This document shows, in pieces, positions 1-6,363 of a stretch of 33,608 bases of DNA. Numbering within the stretch: position 1 is the first letter of the stretch; each line of letters begins with the position of its first letter. The DNA lies in NCBI GenBank assembly GCA_031261805.1, contig JAISIX010000100.1, forward strand, positions 1-33,608. The letters are read 5' to 3'. This DNA is from Mediterranea sp. (in: CFB group bacteria). GTDB taxonomy: Bacteria; Bacteroidota; Bacteroidia; Bacteroidales; Bacteroidaceae. Made by a program: the position numbers and the translations under genes. The notes below the pieces were generated by a model. That model did no database searches. It had not been told where the DNA came from and was given only the letters and a program-made list of their open reading frames with translations.

Positions 1-2
1 CA

Positions 3-584
3 AAGGGACAATGGCAAATAGGCAGGCCTTGGAAAGGCGCAATCTTGCTCATAGCAATTCCTGTTGTGGTCTTGGGGATACGCCAACTCTATGGCTATAT
101 GCTCATGGAGCAAGGCGAAAAGTATGCGTTCGGTGGACAGCTGAACAAAGCAACCGACATTTACCAAAAGGCTACGCCCATTCTAAAAGACAACGGGATT
201 TTCCATTTCTACTACGGTTCGGCGCTATCTTTAAAGAAAGAATACAATAGAGCGATTGAGGAGTTGGAGCTGTCATGCCAAAAGTCATCCAATCCAAGTA
301 GCTTTCTCTTACTGGGTAATGACTATAAAGAGACGGGGAAGCATGAGAAAGCGAAAGGGGCCTATCTGACGGTAATCAATATGATACCCTCCAAACTTTA
401 TCCCAAATACCTGTTAGCAAAGCTATTCATTGGCGATAAAGAATATGAAGAGGCAAAAAAATGGGCGGACATCATTCTAAACACCCCTGAGAAAATTCCA
501 ACTACAGCAGGTCAGGAGATAAAAGCTGAGATGAGGACCTTCTTACAATCGAATTATAAATCACTAAATAATAAGAGACAATGA
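3..584 (+). CDS. C-terminal part of a membrane-anchored TPR protein (5' end outside window)
   Basis: The frame is open to the left edge, reading KGQWQIGRPWKGAILLIAI before the first ATG at 45. That ATG lies inside a hydrophobic helix (AILLIAIPVVVLGIRQLYGYML), so I take the gene as starting outside the window. After the helix come helical pairs typical of tetratricopeptide repeats, for example KATDIYQKATPILKDNG, RAIEELELSCQKSSNPSSFLLLGNDYKETGKHEKAKGAY and EEAKKWADIILNTP. One TM helix followed by TPRs at the C-terminus is the layout of O-antigen-ligase-like (Wzy_C) proteins of Bacteroidetes, but the ligase domain would lie to the left and is unseen. The stop overlaps the next start as ATGA, so the two are probably co-transcribed. 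TPR and TM are well supported; the full identity is not. Confidence 0.6.
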   Translation, partial: KGQWQIGRPWKGAILLIAIPVVVLGIRQLYGYMLMEQGEKYAFGGQLNKATDIYQKATPILKDNGIFHFYYGSALSLKKEYNRAIEELELSCQKSSNPSSFLLLGNDYKETGKHEKAKGAYLTVINMIPSKLYPKYLLAKLFIGDKEYEEAKKWADIILNTPEKIPTTAGQEIKAEMRTFLQSNYKSLNNKRQ

Positions 585-1183
585 AAACTGTAAAGACATT
601 GATAATGATGTTCTCGCTTACGCTGGCAGTAAGCGTTAGCGCACAAGAAGCCAAGTACGGATTTAAATCAGGCATCATCAAAAAGACATCCATCGCCATG
701 GGACGGAAATTGGAAGGCACTACTTACGTAGACAACTACGGGAAGCAAGAGGCGATGGAAATAACCATCAAGGATGTGTATGGGAAAGGTATGGACCAGA
801 TGATGAGGACTATCACCGATAGCACTGGCATAACGGCTATCAACCTGACGCTAAACATGGGTACTCGCATGAAAAAGCCTCCTATTGAGCCTATTAATTA
901 CCTGCAATTGACACCCGAAGTGAGGGATAAGTACAAGATTGTAGACAAAGGAGAAGAAACAATAGCAGGGAAACCATGCCAGAAGTATTCTTTGGAGATA
1001 AACCAGAATGGGCAAAACCTGCAAACCAACACTTGGATTTGGGAGGGCTTTCCGCTTAAGATTGAAATCAGCAGCAACGGCATGTTGTTGTCCACCGAAA
1101 CGGCCACGGACATACAAACAGATGTCCCCATCCCCGCTGAAGAGTTTTTAGTCCCTGAAAGGGCTATTATCACTGACAAATAG
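581..1183 (+). CDS. Secreted hypothetical protein (DUF4412/LolA-like character)
   Basis: This 200-residue protein has a clear Sec signal peptide: MKTVKTLIMMFSLTLAVSVSA followed by Q-E, so it is probably cleaved after SVSA and acts in the periplasm. The mature part is beta-rich with no enzyme motif that I can name. Phrases such as ETIAGKPCQKYSLEI and WEGFPLKIEISSNGMLLSTETATDI resemble small periplasmic proteins of the DUF4412 or LolA-like type, where a KPC-x-KY segment and a 'G-x-P-L-K' segment recur. That assignment is tentative. The start codon overlaps the stop of the TPR gene by the ATGA overlap, suggesting translational coupling. It lies about 100 nt upstream of the putative peptide gene, so it could belong to the same locus or only border it. 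Confidence 0.55.
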   Translation: MKTVKTLIMMFSLTLAVSVSAQEAKYGFKSGIIKKTSIAMGRKLEGTTYVDNYGKQEAMEITIKDVYGKGMDQMMRTITDSTGITAINLTLNMGTRMKKPPIEPINYLQLTPEVRDKYKIVDKGEETIAGKPCQKYSLEINQNGQNLQTNTWIWEGFPLKIEISSNGMLLSTETATDIQTDVPIPAEEFLVPERAIITDK

Positions 1184-1228
1184 ATTGTATAACTTTAAAA
1201 TCATGAGCCAATGGAATAGATTGTGTAA
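1181..1228 (+). repeat. Direct repeat TAGATTGTrTAA x2 in the leader region of the peptide gene
   Basis: TAGATTGTATAA begins at 1181, overlapping the stop of the secreted-protein gene, and TAGATTGTGTAA begins at 1217. The two copies are 36 nt apart and differ at one base. They could form a paired binding site for a regulator of the peptide gene, but chance similarity in AT-rich DNA is possible. Confidence 0.35.
1190..1197 (+). promoter_or_regulatory. Weak -7-like element upstream of the peptide gene
   Basis: TAACTTTA differs at one position from the Bacteroidetes -7 consensus TAnnTTTG and lies about 90 nt before the peptide start. No convincing -33 TTTG box precedes it. It is offered only as the best candidate promoter in the 103-nt gap. 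Confidence 0.2.
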
Positions 1229-1232
1229 TTAA

Positions 1233-1247
1233 GCCCAAACAATGGGC
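1233..1247 (+). promoter_or_regulatory. Small stem-loop in the 5' leader of the peptide gene
   Basis: GCCCA-AACAA-TGGGC is a perfect 5-bp stem with a 5-nt loop, about 40 nt before the peptide ATG. No U-run follows, so it is more likely an mRNA leader structure than a terminator. Confidence 0.3.
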
Positions 1248-1286
1248 AAAAGAAATCAAGAGTATTTAATTATTAACTAAATCGTT

Positions 1287-1580
1287 ATGAAAACGAATAA
1301 GAAAGCAATTTTAGGAATGCTCGTGGCTATGGTTATGTCATTGGGCATTATGGGCGGAATGAATACAAAAAACAATGATGCAAATTTGCAACAAGCGACA
1401 GTCGTTATGACATATCAAATAGGGACTGGAAGATACACAGGCCAAGAAGGTGGCGTTATGGCCGTTGGCACTGCTATTTTAGGTGGGGTAACCAAGAGCT
1501 TAGGTGAATGTGCCGTTGGGCTAGGCTGGTGTCCAGCTGGTTGGATAGCAGGTGTTGGGTGCGCAATTGCAGGACTTTAA
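1287..1580 (+). CDS. Candidate bacteriocin precursor (Gly-rich hydrophobic 97-aa peptide)
   Basis: The N-terminus has basic residues (MKTNKK) and a hydrophobic stretch (AILGMLVAMVMSLGIMGG, residues 7-24), which can be read as a signal peptide or as a leader ending in Gly-Gly. A polar spacer (MNTKNNDANLQQ) follows. The C-terminal half, about residues 46-97, has 15 glycines in 52 residues, alternating small and hydrophobic residues, and three cysteines (75, 82, 92) in SLGECAVGLGWCPAGWIAGVGC. This is the composition of class II, circular and leaderless bacteriocins, not of an enzyme or regulator. It lies alone between a leader with repeats and a stem-loop, followed by DUF95 and MacAB-like export genes, which is the context that makes the call. 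I cannot tell from sequence whether the product is cleaved, disulfide-bonded or circularised. Alternatives are a small membrane toxin or an orphan signal peptide. I did not recognise a named family. Confidence 0.55.
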   Translation: MKTNKKAILGMLVAMVMSLGIMGGMNTKNNDANLQQATVVMTYQIGTGRYTGQEGGVMAVGTAILGGVTKSLGECAVGLGWCPAGWIAGVGCAIAGL

Positions 1581-1600
1581 ATTATTGTAAGACAAAAAAC

Positions 1601-1631
1601 AGAGCACTTTACCTTTAAGGCAAAGTGCTCT
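1601..1631 (+). terminator. Stem-loop directly after the peptide gene (attenuator or partial terminator)
   Basis: AGAGCACTTT pairs perfectly with AAAGTGCTCT around ACCTTTAAGGC, in which CC/GG can pair further. Only ATAAAG follows instead of a U-tract, so it is unlikely to be a complete terminator. A 3' hairpin after a small-peptide gene commonly gives more peptide mRNA than downstream transporter mRNA, by partial termination or by protecting the 3' end. Confidence 0.6.
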
Positions 1632-1648
1632 ATAAAGAACAACATTGT

Positions 1649-2176
1649 ATGAAACATCTACATATAAGACTGCCTTTTATTGAAATATTGGCTATAGCAG
1701 GGACTCTTATCATTGCCTTGATGTATTCCGTAAACAAATACGTATTATACTCTTGTATAGGCATTATTGTCATAATTGCCATCCTACCCTTTTTGACAAA
1801 CAAATCAAATGTTTATTTGGTAAATCTGACAAGCAAATCTAGGCATCTCTTGGAGAATTCTATTTTGTTTGCAATCATCTTTTTAGAAATCTATGTATTT
1901 CCTATAAAACAGCCAATACCCTTAGCGGCCCTTTTGTTTTCCGTTATCACATTGCTCATCTGCATGCAAAAGCAACTCTCCATAAGCGATAAAGGGATAC
2001 GATATGTTCTTCATTGGAAGATTAATTGGGATATGATACAATCATGGGAATTTGATTCCAACACTCTAAGCTTAGTCCTTTATCTCAGAAATGGAGAAAT
2101 AAAGTCAATACACAAAATACCACCAAAATACAGTAGTGATATCAAAGATTGCATTGAGGCGCATTTAAAGAGATAG
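1649..2176 (+). CDS. Multi-TM protein with a C-terminal bacterial-PH-like domain (candidate immunity protein)
   Basis: The ORF track starts at a GTG inside the stem-loop (1625). I prefer ATG 1649 (MKHLHIRLPFIE), which clears the hairpin and gives 175 residues. The first about 115 residues hold four hydrophobic segments, including EILAIAGTLIIALMY, LYSCIGIIVIIAILPFL, LFAIIFLEIYVF and LAALLFSVITLLICM. The cytosolic tail, ISDKGIRYVLHWKINWDMIQSWEFDSNTLSLVLYLRNGEIKSIHKIPP, has the pattern of small bacterial PH-like (bPH/DUF5673-type) domains: an 'I-W-x-x-I' segment, then 'L-x-L-x-L-R-x-G'. Related PH-domain membrane proteins are known in leaderless bacteriocin operons, where they act in immunity or export. 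Placement right after the peptide gene fits such a role, but that is inference. Confidence 0.5.
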   Translation: MKHLHIRLPFIEILAIAGTLIIALMYSVNKYVLYSCIGIIVIIAILPFLTNKSNVYLVNLTSKSRHLLENSILFAIIFLEIYVFPIKQPIPLAALLFSVITLLICMQKQLSISDKGIRYVLHWKINWDMIQSWEFDSNTLSLVLYLRNGEIKSIHKIPPKYSSDIKDCIEAHLKR

Positions 2177-2222
2177 GGCTGTAGTGGCACATTCATTTTT
2201 TCAAGACATATAGATACTAAAT

Positions 2223-2801
2223 ATGAGGAATCTAAATAGAAATATATTTTTATATTGCTTTATCATAGCAATACTCTTTTGGCTATTACCATTTTCTTTA
2301 GTTGTATGCTTTACTCAATCTATCGAGAATAACATAGTCAAAAAAGATAAAACCTCCACAAAAACGATGGACCGCATATTCAGTGCTATTTCAGAGAACA
2401 ACAATGAGAAAGTCTTCATTCTAATCTTGGAGAACAATGCTAAAGGTTGTATAGTCAACATTATAGGTGGAGCTACAATAGGAGCAGGAACAATAATGAA
2501 TACAGCATATAATGGAGCCTATTCAGCTTATGCGTTAGTTAATGCGCATAAGAGTGGAATGAGTGGACATTCAATACTAAAATTAACTTTGCCACATAGC
2601 TTTGAGTTGATAGGCTTTTGGCTATCCGGTAGTATAGGGTTCTATATTGCTTGGAATCTCATTCAAGCAATGCGAGGGAATATCTATTCCACAAGGAACT
2701 TTTTTAAGACGATAGGGATTAGCGTCTTCATTATGTTCCTAATTATCGGGGCTGCAGCTTATGTTGAGGCATATATTTCCACCAACTATTTACAATATTA
2801 A
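2223..2801 (+). CDS. SpoIIM/DUF95-family membrane protein
   Basis: This 192-residue protein has an N-terminal TM (residues about 8-30), a soluble stretch, and then the SpoIIM/DUF95 core. The core shows a paired Asn after a charged segment (ENNAKGCIVNIIGG), the Gly-rich helix ATIGAGTIMNTAYNGAYSAYALVNA with the characteristic N-G, and the LPHSFELIGFWLSGSIGFYIAW segment matching the family's 'L-P-H-G-x-x-E-L' plus 'G-x-x-G' pattern. A final TM closes the protein (FIMFLIIGAAAYVEAY). Bacteroidetes do not sporulate; outside sporulation, DUF95 proteins are a known component of circular and leaderless bacteriocin clusters (the AS-48 type, for example), needed for secretion or immunity. It lies between the other small membrane proteins, and only 1 nt separates its stop from the next start. 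The family call is good; the role is inferred from context. Confidence 0.72.
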   Translation: MRNLNRNIFLYCFIIAILFWLLPFSLVVCFTQSIENNIVKKDKTSTKTMDRIFSAISENNNEKVFILILENNAKGCIVNIIGGATIGAGTIMNTAYNGAYSAYALVNAHKSGMSGHSILKLTLPHSFELIGFWLSGSIGFYIAWNLIQAMRGNIYSTRNFFKTIGISVFIMFLIIGAAAYVEAYISTNYLQY

Positions 2802-2802
2802 A

Positions 2803-3366
2803 ATGGACAATATAATCAGAAACATATTACAACTTAAAAAATGGTATGCAATAAGTATAGTAATGATATACAGCACATTGACAGCTGAGTTTTTCTCGAC
2901 TATCAATGCCTTACTACCAATTGAAGCGGACTCAAAGGACCTATTCATGGTTATATTGCATGCGAACTACATTTTGACTATATTGTTTGGCTTCGTCGTC
3001 TGGTTAATCACAGCATTTACATTCTATTTAACTGCAATGTTATTCAACGGTCAAGGCATATTCAAGCAATTCCTACATGCTTCGGCTTATCCATATATTG
3101 TGGCAATTATAGGAGTAGTAATAGCTTTATCACTTTGCGATAATATTGATACAGCAAATCATACCTATACGCTGGAGGAGCTCTCTCATAACCATACCTT
3201 GAAATTAGCCATGGAAATCGTGAATTATTCGTTCATACCTTACTACGCCATGATAGCGGCATTGATTCACTATATTCTGCATATCAACTATCTACGAGCT
3301 ATCCTCTCGGTTGCCATACCCATTCTATCAGTGTGGGGAGTGACAGAATTAATAAAGGCATTATAG
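2803..3366 (+). CDS. Yip1-like multi-pass membrane protein
   Basis: The track begins at 2761 within the DUF95 gene, but ATG 2803 (MDNIIRNILQLKKWY) is 1 nt after the upstream stop and gives 187 residues, so I choose that. Five hydrophobic segments follow, with WLITAFTFYLTAMLFNGQGIFKQFLHASAYPYIVAIIGVVIALSL in the middle. This '(F/L)-x-G-x-G-x-F-K-x-x-L-x-A-x-x-Y' pattern is typical of Yip1/YIF1-like (DUF1282-type) bacterial membrane proteins. The stop TAG at 3364-3366 abuts the ATG of the ABC permease with no gap, so translation is probably coupled. It may help peptide export or protect the producer membrane. The family label is tentative, the membrane topology is not. Confidence 0.5.
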   Translation: MDNIIRNILQLKKWYAISIVMIYSTLTAEFFSTINALLPIEADSKDLFMVILHANYILTILFGFVVWLITAFTFYLTAMLFNGQGIFKQFLHASAYPYIVAIIGVVIALSLCDNIDTANHTYTLEELSHNHTLKLAMEIVNYSFIPYYAMIAALIHYILHINYLRAILSVAIPILSVWGVTELIKAL

Positions 3367-4620
3367 ATGAGACTCTTAAACATAGAATTGATAGAAGAAA
3401 TCTATTTCTCCATCCGACAGAACAAGACGCGCACGTTCCTGTCGGGATTCGGCATCTCGTGGGGCATATTGATATTAGTCATCCTACTTGGCACGGGAAA
3501 AGGGTTTCAAGAAGCCATCATGAACATGCTTAGTGCATTCGCCCAAAAGAGTATCTACGTATATGGAGGGGTAACTTCCATGAAGTACCATAATATAAAA
3601 GAAGGGAGAACCATTCTGTTTGACGCTAAATACCTACAGTTCCTGAAGAGCCGTTATCCAGAGATTGAGGCAATTTCCCCAGAGGTCTCCGCTTTTATAC
3701 CTGTACAAAGTGGCGACAAGACGGGTTCGTATAAAGTATGTGGTGTGAACGATGAGTATATGCATATTCGGATACTTCGCGTCAAAGAGGAGGGAAGACT
3801 GATTAATAAGAAAGACATGGAGCAAAAACGTAATGTGGCAATTATTGGAGAGCAAGTGGCTAAGGCCCTATTCGGGCGCAAAGACGCGCTTCATCAACAA
3901 GTAAACATATCCGGGCTGTACTACACAGTTATTGGAATATTACGAAACGAGGATATTTTCGGTGCTGCCGAGATAAACTCAATATACGTGCCTATCTCAA
4001 GCTACCAAGCGAATATAAGCGGTTCAAAAGAGTTCAATGCCTTCTGCCTATGCCTGACACAAGACACGGATTCAAAGGCTTTTGAGAGTAACTTGAAAGG
4101 GTACATATCTCACCAGTCCGATTTCTCCGTAAAAGACGACCGAGCAGTCTACATCTCTAATTTCGAGACACAGACATCGGCCTTTGAGAACTTGTTCAAG
4201 GGTATCCGACTCTTTATTTGGGGTGTTGGGATATGTTTCTTGATTAGTGGAATCGTCGGAATCTGCAATATCATGCTCGTAGTAGTAAAGGAGCGGACAA
4301 ATGAGATAGGCATCCGGTTGGCAGTTGGCGCAATACCACGCTCCATTATCCAGCTAATGCTATTTGAATCTATCGCCATTACAACCGTCTCGGGCATAGT
4401 TGGGTTGATTATCGGAAAAGGGGTACTAATGTTCATCGACTGGTTACTGACCTTATCAGAAAGCAATTTAATCATGCAAAAAACCGATTTGGATTTCCAG
4501 ACTGCTATCGTGGCCTTGGCAATCCTGGTCGTTAGCGGCATTGCCGCGGGCGCTTTTCCGGCCATCAAAGCGGCTAATATAGAACCGGTAGATGCTATAC
4601 GTTACGAAAACAGAGGATAA
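3367..4620 (+). CDS. ABC transporter permease, MacB/FtsX type
   Basis: At 417 residues this matches a stand-alone MacB-type permease without the fused ATPase. TM1 lies near residues 18-40 (FLSGFGISWGILILVILLGTGKGF) after an amphipathic N-terminus. A large periplasmic MacB_PCD-like domain follows (about 45-275). Three C-terminal TMs form the FtsX domain (FIWGVGICFLISGIVGICNIMLVVV; ITTVSGIVGLIIGKGVLMFI; AIVALAILVVSGIAAGAFPAIKAA). The classic segment VVVKERTNEIGIRLAVGAIPRSI and the ending AANIEPVDAIRYE are diagnostic. With the HlyD/MacA-like adaptor and separate ATPase downstream it makes a tripartite mechanotransmission exporter. Such systems export peptides, macrolides or lipoproteins; in AS-48-like loci they give bacteriocin immunity or export. 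It is flanked by genes at 0 and 4 nt. Confidence 0.9.
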   Translation: MRLLNIELIEEIYFSIRQNKTRTFLSGFGISWGILILVILLGTGKGFQEAIMNMLSAFAQKSIYVYGGVTSMKYHNIKEGRTILFDAKYLQFLKSRYPEIEAISPEVSAFIPVQSGDKTGSYKVCGVNDEYMHIRILRVKEEGRLINKKDMEQKRNVAIIGEQVAKALFGRKDALHQQVNISGLYYTVIGILRNEDIFGAAEINSIYVPISSYQANISGSKEFNAFCLCLTQDTDSKAFESNLKGYISHQSDFSVKDDRAVYISNFETQTSAFENLFKGIRLFIWGVGICFLISGIVGICNIMLVVVKERTNEIGIRLAVGAIPRSIIQLMLFESIAITTVSGIVGLIIGKGVLMFIDWLLTLSESNLIMQKTDLDFQTAIVALAILVVSGIAAGAFPAIKAANIEPVDAIRYENRG

Positions 4621-4624
4621 AGAT

Positions 4625-5713
4625 ATGAAAGCAACCAAAATCTCATTAATCGCATTGTTCCTATTCGTCATAGGATTCATTACATACCGTTCCATCCATC
4701 AGGCCGACAGAATCGTTTATGCCACGGTTACCCCTCAGAAACGGAATATAAGCGAATCACTATATATTCCCGGAAATGTTTTCCCCATCAAAGAGATAGA
4801 AGTGAAATCTCAATTGTCTGGAATATTAGACAAGACATTTGTGCATATTGGAGACCATGTAACGATTGGGACACCCATCGCTTCCGTGAAGTTAGTACCC
4901 GGCACTTCCGATTTGGAGAAATTGGAGAGCAATGTAAATCTAACACAAATCAATCTGCACGCACAGCAAATGGAGTACAACAGAGAAAAAGACTTGTACG
5001 ACAAGGAGCTTATAGCGCAGGAAGAAATGGATGAGGCAACAAGAGCCTACCTAACAGCTAAAGAGAACTATGTTTCGGCAAAGAATCTGCTGGATTTGCA
5101 AGAGAAAGGGAGTATTGTTTCAAAGAATATATCGAACATAGTGACGGCAAGTACAACCGGCACAATCATCGATTTACCTTTAGAATCGGGTGCGTCGGTA
5201 GTAGAGCGAAACAACTATAACCCAGGGACCACCATCGCAGTTGTAGCACAAACCAATTTATTCAGGTTCAAAACATTAGTACCAGAACAGCATCTAAAAC
5301 ATATCGCGTTAAGAGATACAGTTACCTTAACCTTCAACGCCTACGACAGCCTATCTGTCAAAGCCATAGTCAGCGAAATATCTTCCAAAGGAAGCGACGA
5401 AAACGGTATCATGAAGTATCCTTTGTACGCAGATTTCAAGATAACGTCTCAAATTCCTACATTACGCTCGGGCTATTCTGCCACTGCCGCTATTATTCTG
5501 AAACAGCGCAAAAACGTTCTTTCAATAGAAGAGAAATACATCACATACAAAGATGACTCGGCCTACCTATACATACAAAGTGAACGGGAAGCAAAGGAAG
5601 AAAAGAGAAATATCATAACAGGCATATCCGATGGGACATATACAGAGGTCATCTCTGGAATCTCACCCGAAGAGACTATAGTAACCGACAATAACGATGA
5701 TAAGATTAAATAG
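4625..5713 (+). CDS. HlyD/MacA-family periplasmic adaptor subunit
   Basis: I choose ATG 4625 (MKATKISLIALFLFVIGFITYRS) over the track start at 4592, because the latter lies inside the permease gene. The chosen start also follows a GAGGAT ribosome-site-like stretch. The 362-residue product has an N-terminal TM anchor, then the two halves of a lipoyl/barrel-sandwich domain (VFPIKEIEVKSQLSGILDKTFVHIGDHVTIGTPIASV and TASTTGTIIDLPLESGASV). Between them is a helical hairpin (about 100-165, LEKLESNVNLTQINLHAQQMEYNREKDLYDKELIAQEEMDEA), followed by beta-barrel and membrane-proximal domains. It should couple the permease to an outer-membrane factor, but no TolC-like gene is in the window. Its 3' end overlaps the ATPase gene by 17 nt. 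Confidence 0.88.
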   Translation: MKATKISLIALFLFVIGFITYRSIHQADRIVYATVTPQKRNISESLYIPGNVFPIKEIEVKSQLSGILDKTFVHIGDHVTIGTPIASVKLVPGTSDLEKLESNVNLTQINLHAQQMEYNREKDLYDKELIAQEEMDEATRAYLTAKENYVSAKNLLDLQEKGSIVSKNISNIVTASTTGTIIDLPLESGASVVERNNYNPGTTIAVVAQTNLFRFKTLVPEQHLKHIALRDTVTLTFNAYDSLSVKAIVSEISSKGSDENGIMKYPLYADFKITSQIPTLRSGYSATAAIILKQRKNVLSIEEKYITYKDDSAYLYIQSEREAKEEKRNIITGISDGTYTEVISGISPEETIVTDNNDDKIK

Positions 5714-6356
5714 GATCCATAAAGCCTACACGACACAGTTCAACAAAGTAGATGCGTTGAACGGCGTTAGCCTCTCAGTAGAGCAAGGCGAGATGCTCGC
5801 CATTATGGGTGCATCCGGCTCAGGGAAGTCAACCTTGATGAATATCATCGGGTTACTCGACAAATATGACGAGGGAGAATATTATCTAAACGACATTCTG
5901 ATGAAAAACCTTTCTAAAGAAGAATTGGCTATGTATAGAAACCAATATATAGGTTTTGTCTTTCAATCAGCCAATCTCATCGCCTACAAAAACATACTGG
6001 AGAACGTAGCATTACCCCTATATTACAGAGGGATAAGCCGAAAAGAACGAAATGAAAAAGCTATGGAGAATTTGCAACTTTTAGGCCTAAGAGGTTGGGA
6101 GAGACACTATCCCAACGAACTATCTGGCGGCCAAAGGCAACGTGTGGCCATAGCAAGAGCCATCATTTCCAATCCAGCCTTAATTCTTGCCGACGAACCA
6201 ACAGGGCAATTAGACTCCACAACATCAGATGAGGTAATGCAACTATTCAAGGAGGTTAACAAAAATGGCACGACAGTCATTCTCGTCACCCACGAGCAAC
6301 GTATTGCCGAAGAGGCAAATCGAATTATTCATATTAAAGACGGAATACTAACGTAA
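5697..6356 (+). CDS. ABC transporter ATP-binding protein, MacB/LolD type
   Basis: This is a single nucleotide-binding domain of 219 residues, the normal length for LolD/MacB-type ATPases. It has a Walker A (GASGSGKST, about residue 38), a Q-loop (VFQSANLIAYKNILENVALPL), a signature LSGGQRQRVAIARAI, a Walker B with catalytic Glu (LILADEPTGQLDS) and an H-switch (VILVTHEQRIA). The N-terminal MIRLNRIHKAYTTQFNKVDALNGVSLSVEQGEMLAIMG is the usual A-loop region. It overlaps the adaptor gene by 17 nt, a strong sign of one operon with the permease and adaptor. The cargo cannot be read from the ATPase; the peptide gene upstream is the obvious candidate. Confidence 0.92.
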   Translation: MIRLNRIHKAYTTQFNKVDALNGVSLSVEQGEMLAIMGASGSGKSTLMNIIGLLDKYDEGEYYLNDILMKNLSKEELAMYRNQYIGFVFQSANLIAYKNILENVALPLYYRGISRKERNEKAMENLQLLGLRGWERHYPNELSGGQRQRVAIARAIISNPALILADEPTGQLDSTTSDEVMQLFKEVNKNGTTVILVTHEQRIAEEANRIIHIKDGILT

Positions 6357-6363
6357 TCAAAGT

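Noticed and set aside
11-250. 79-aa plus-strand ORF
   Set aside because: It is an out-of-frame shadow of the TPR gene, with unlikely composition; the TPR frame is open to the window edge.
1287-1344. Standard double-glycine leader of a C39-processed bacteriocin
   Set aside because: MGG is present, but the preceding segment is an uninterrupted hydrophobic helix, not the usual acidic amphipathic leader, and no C39 peptidase-ABC gene is in the window; left undecided.
2223-2801. True sporulation protein SpoIIM
   Set aside because: The family match is real, but no other sporulation genes are present and the genome is Bacteroidales; DUF95 bacteriocin context fits better.
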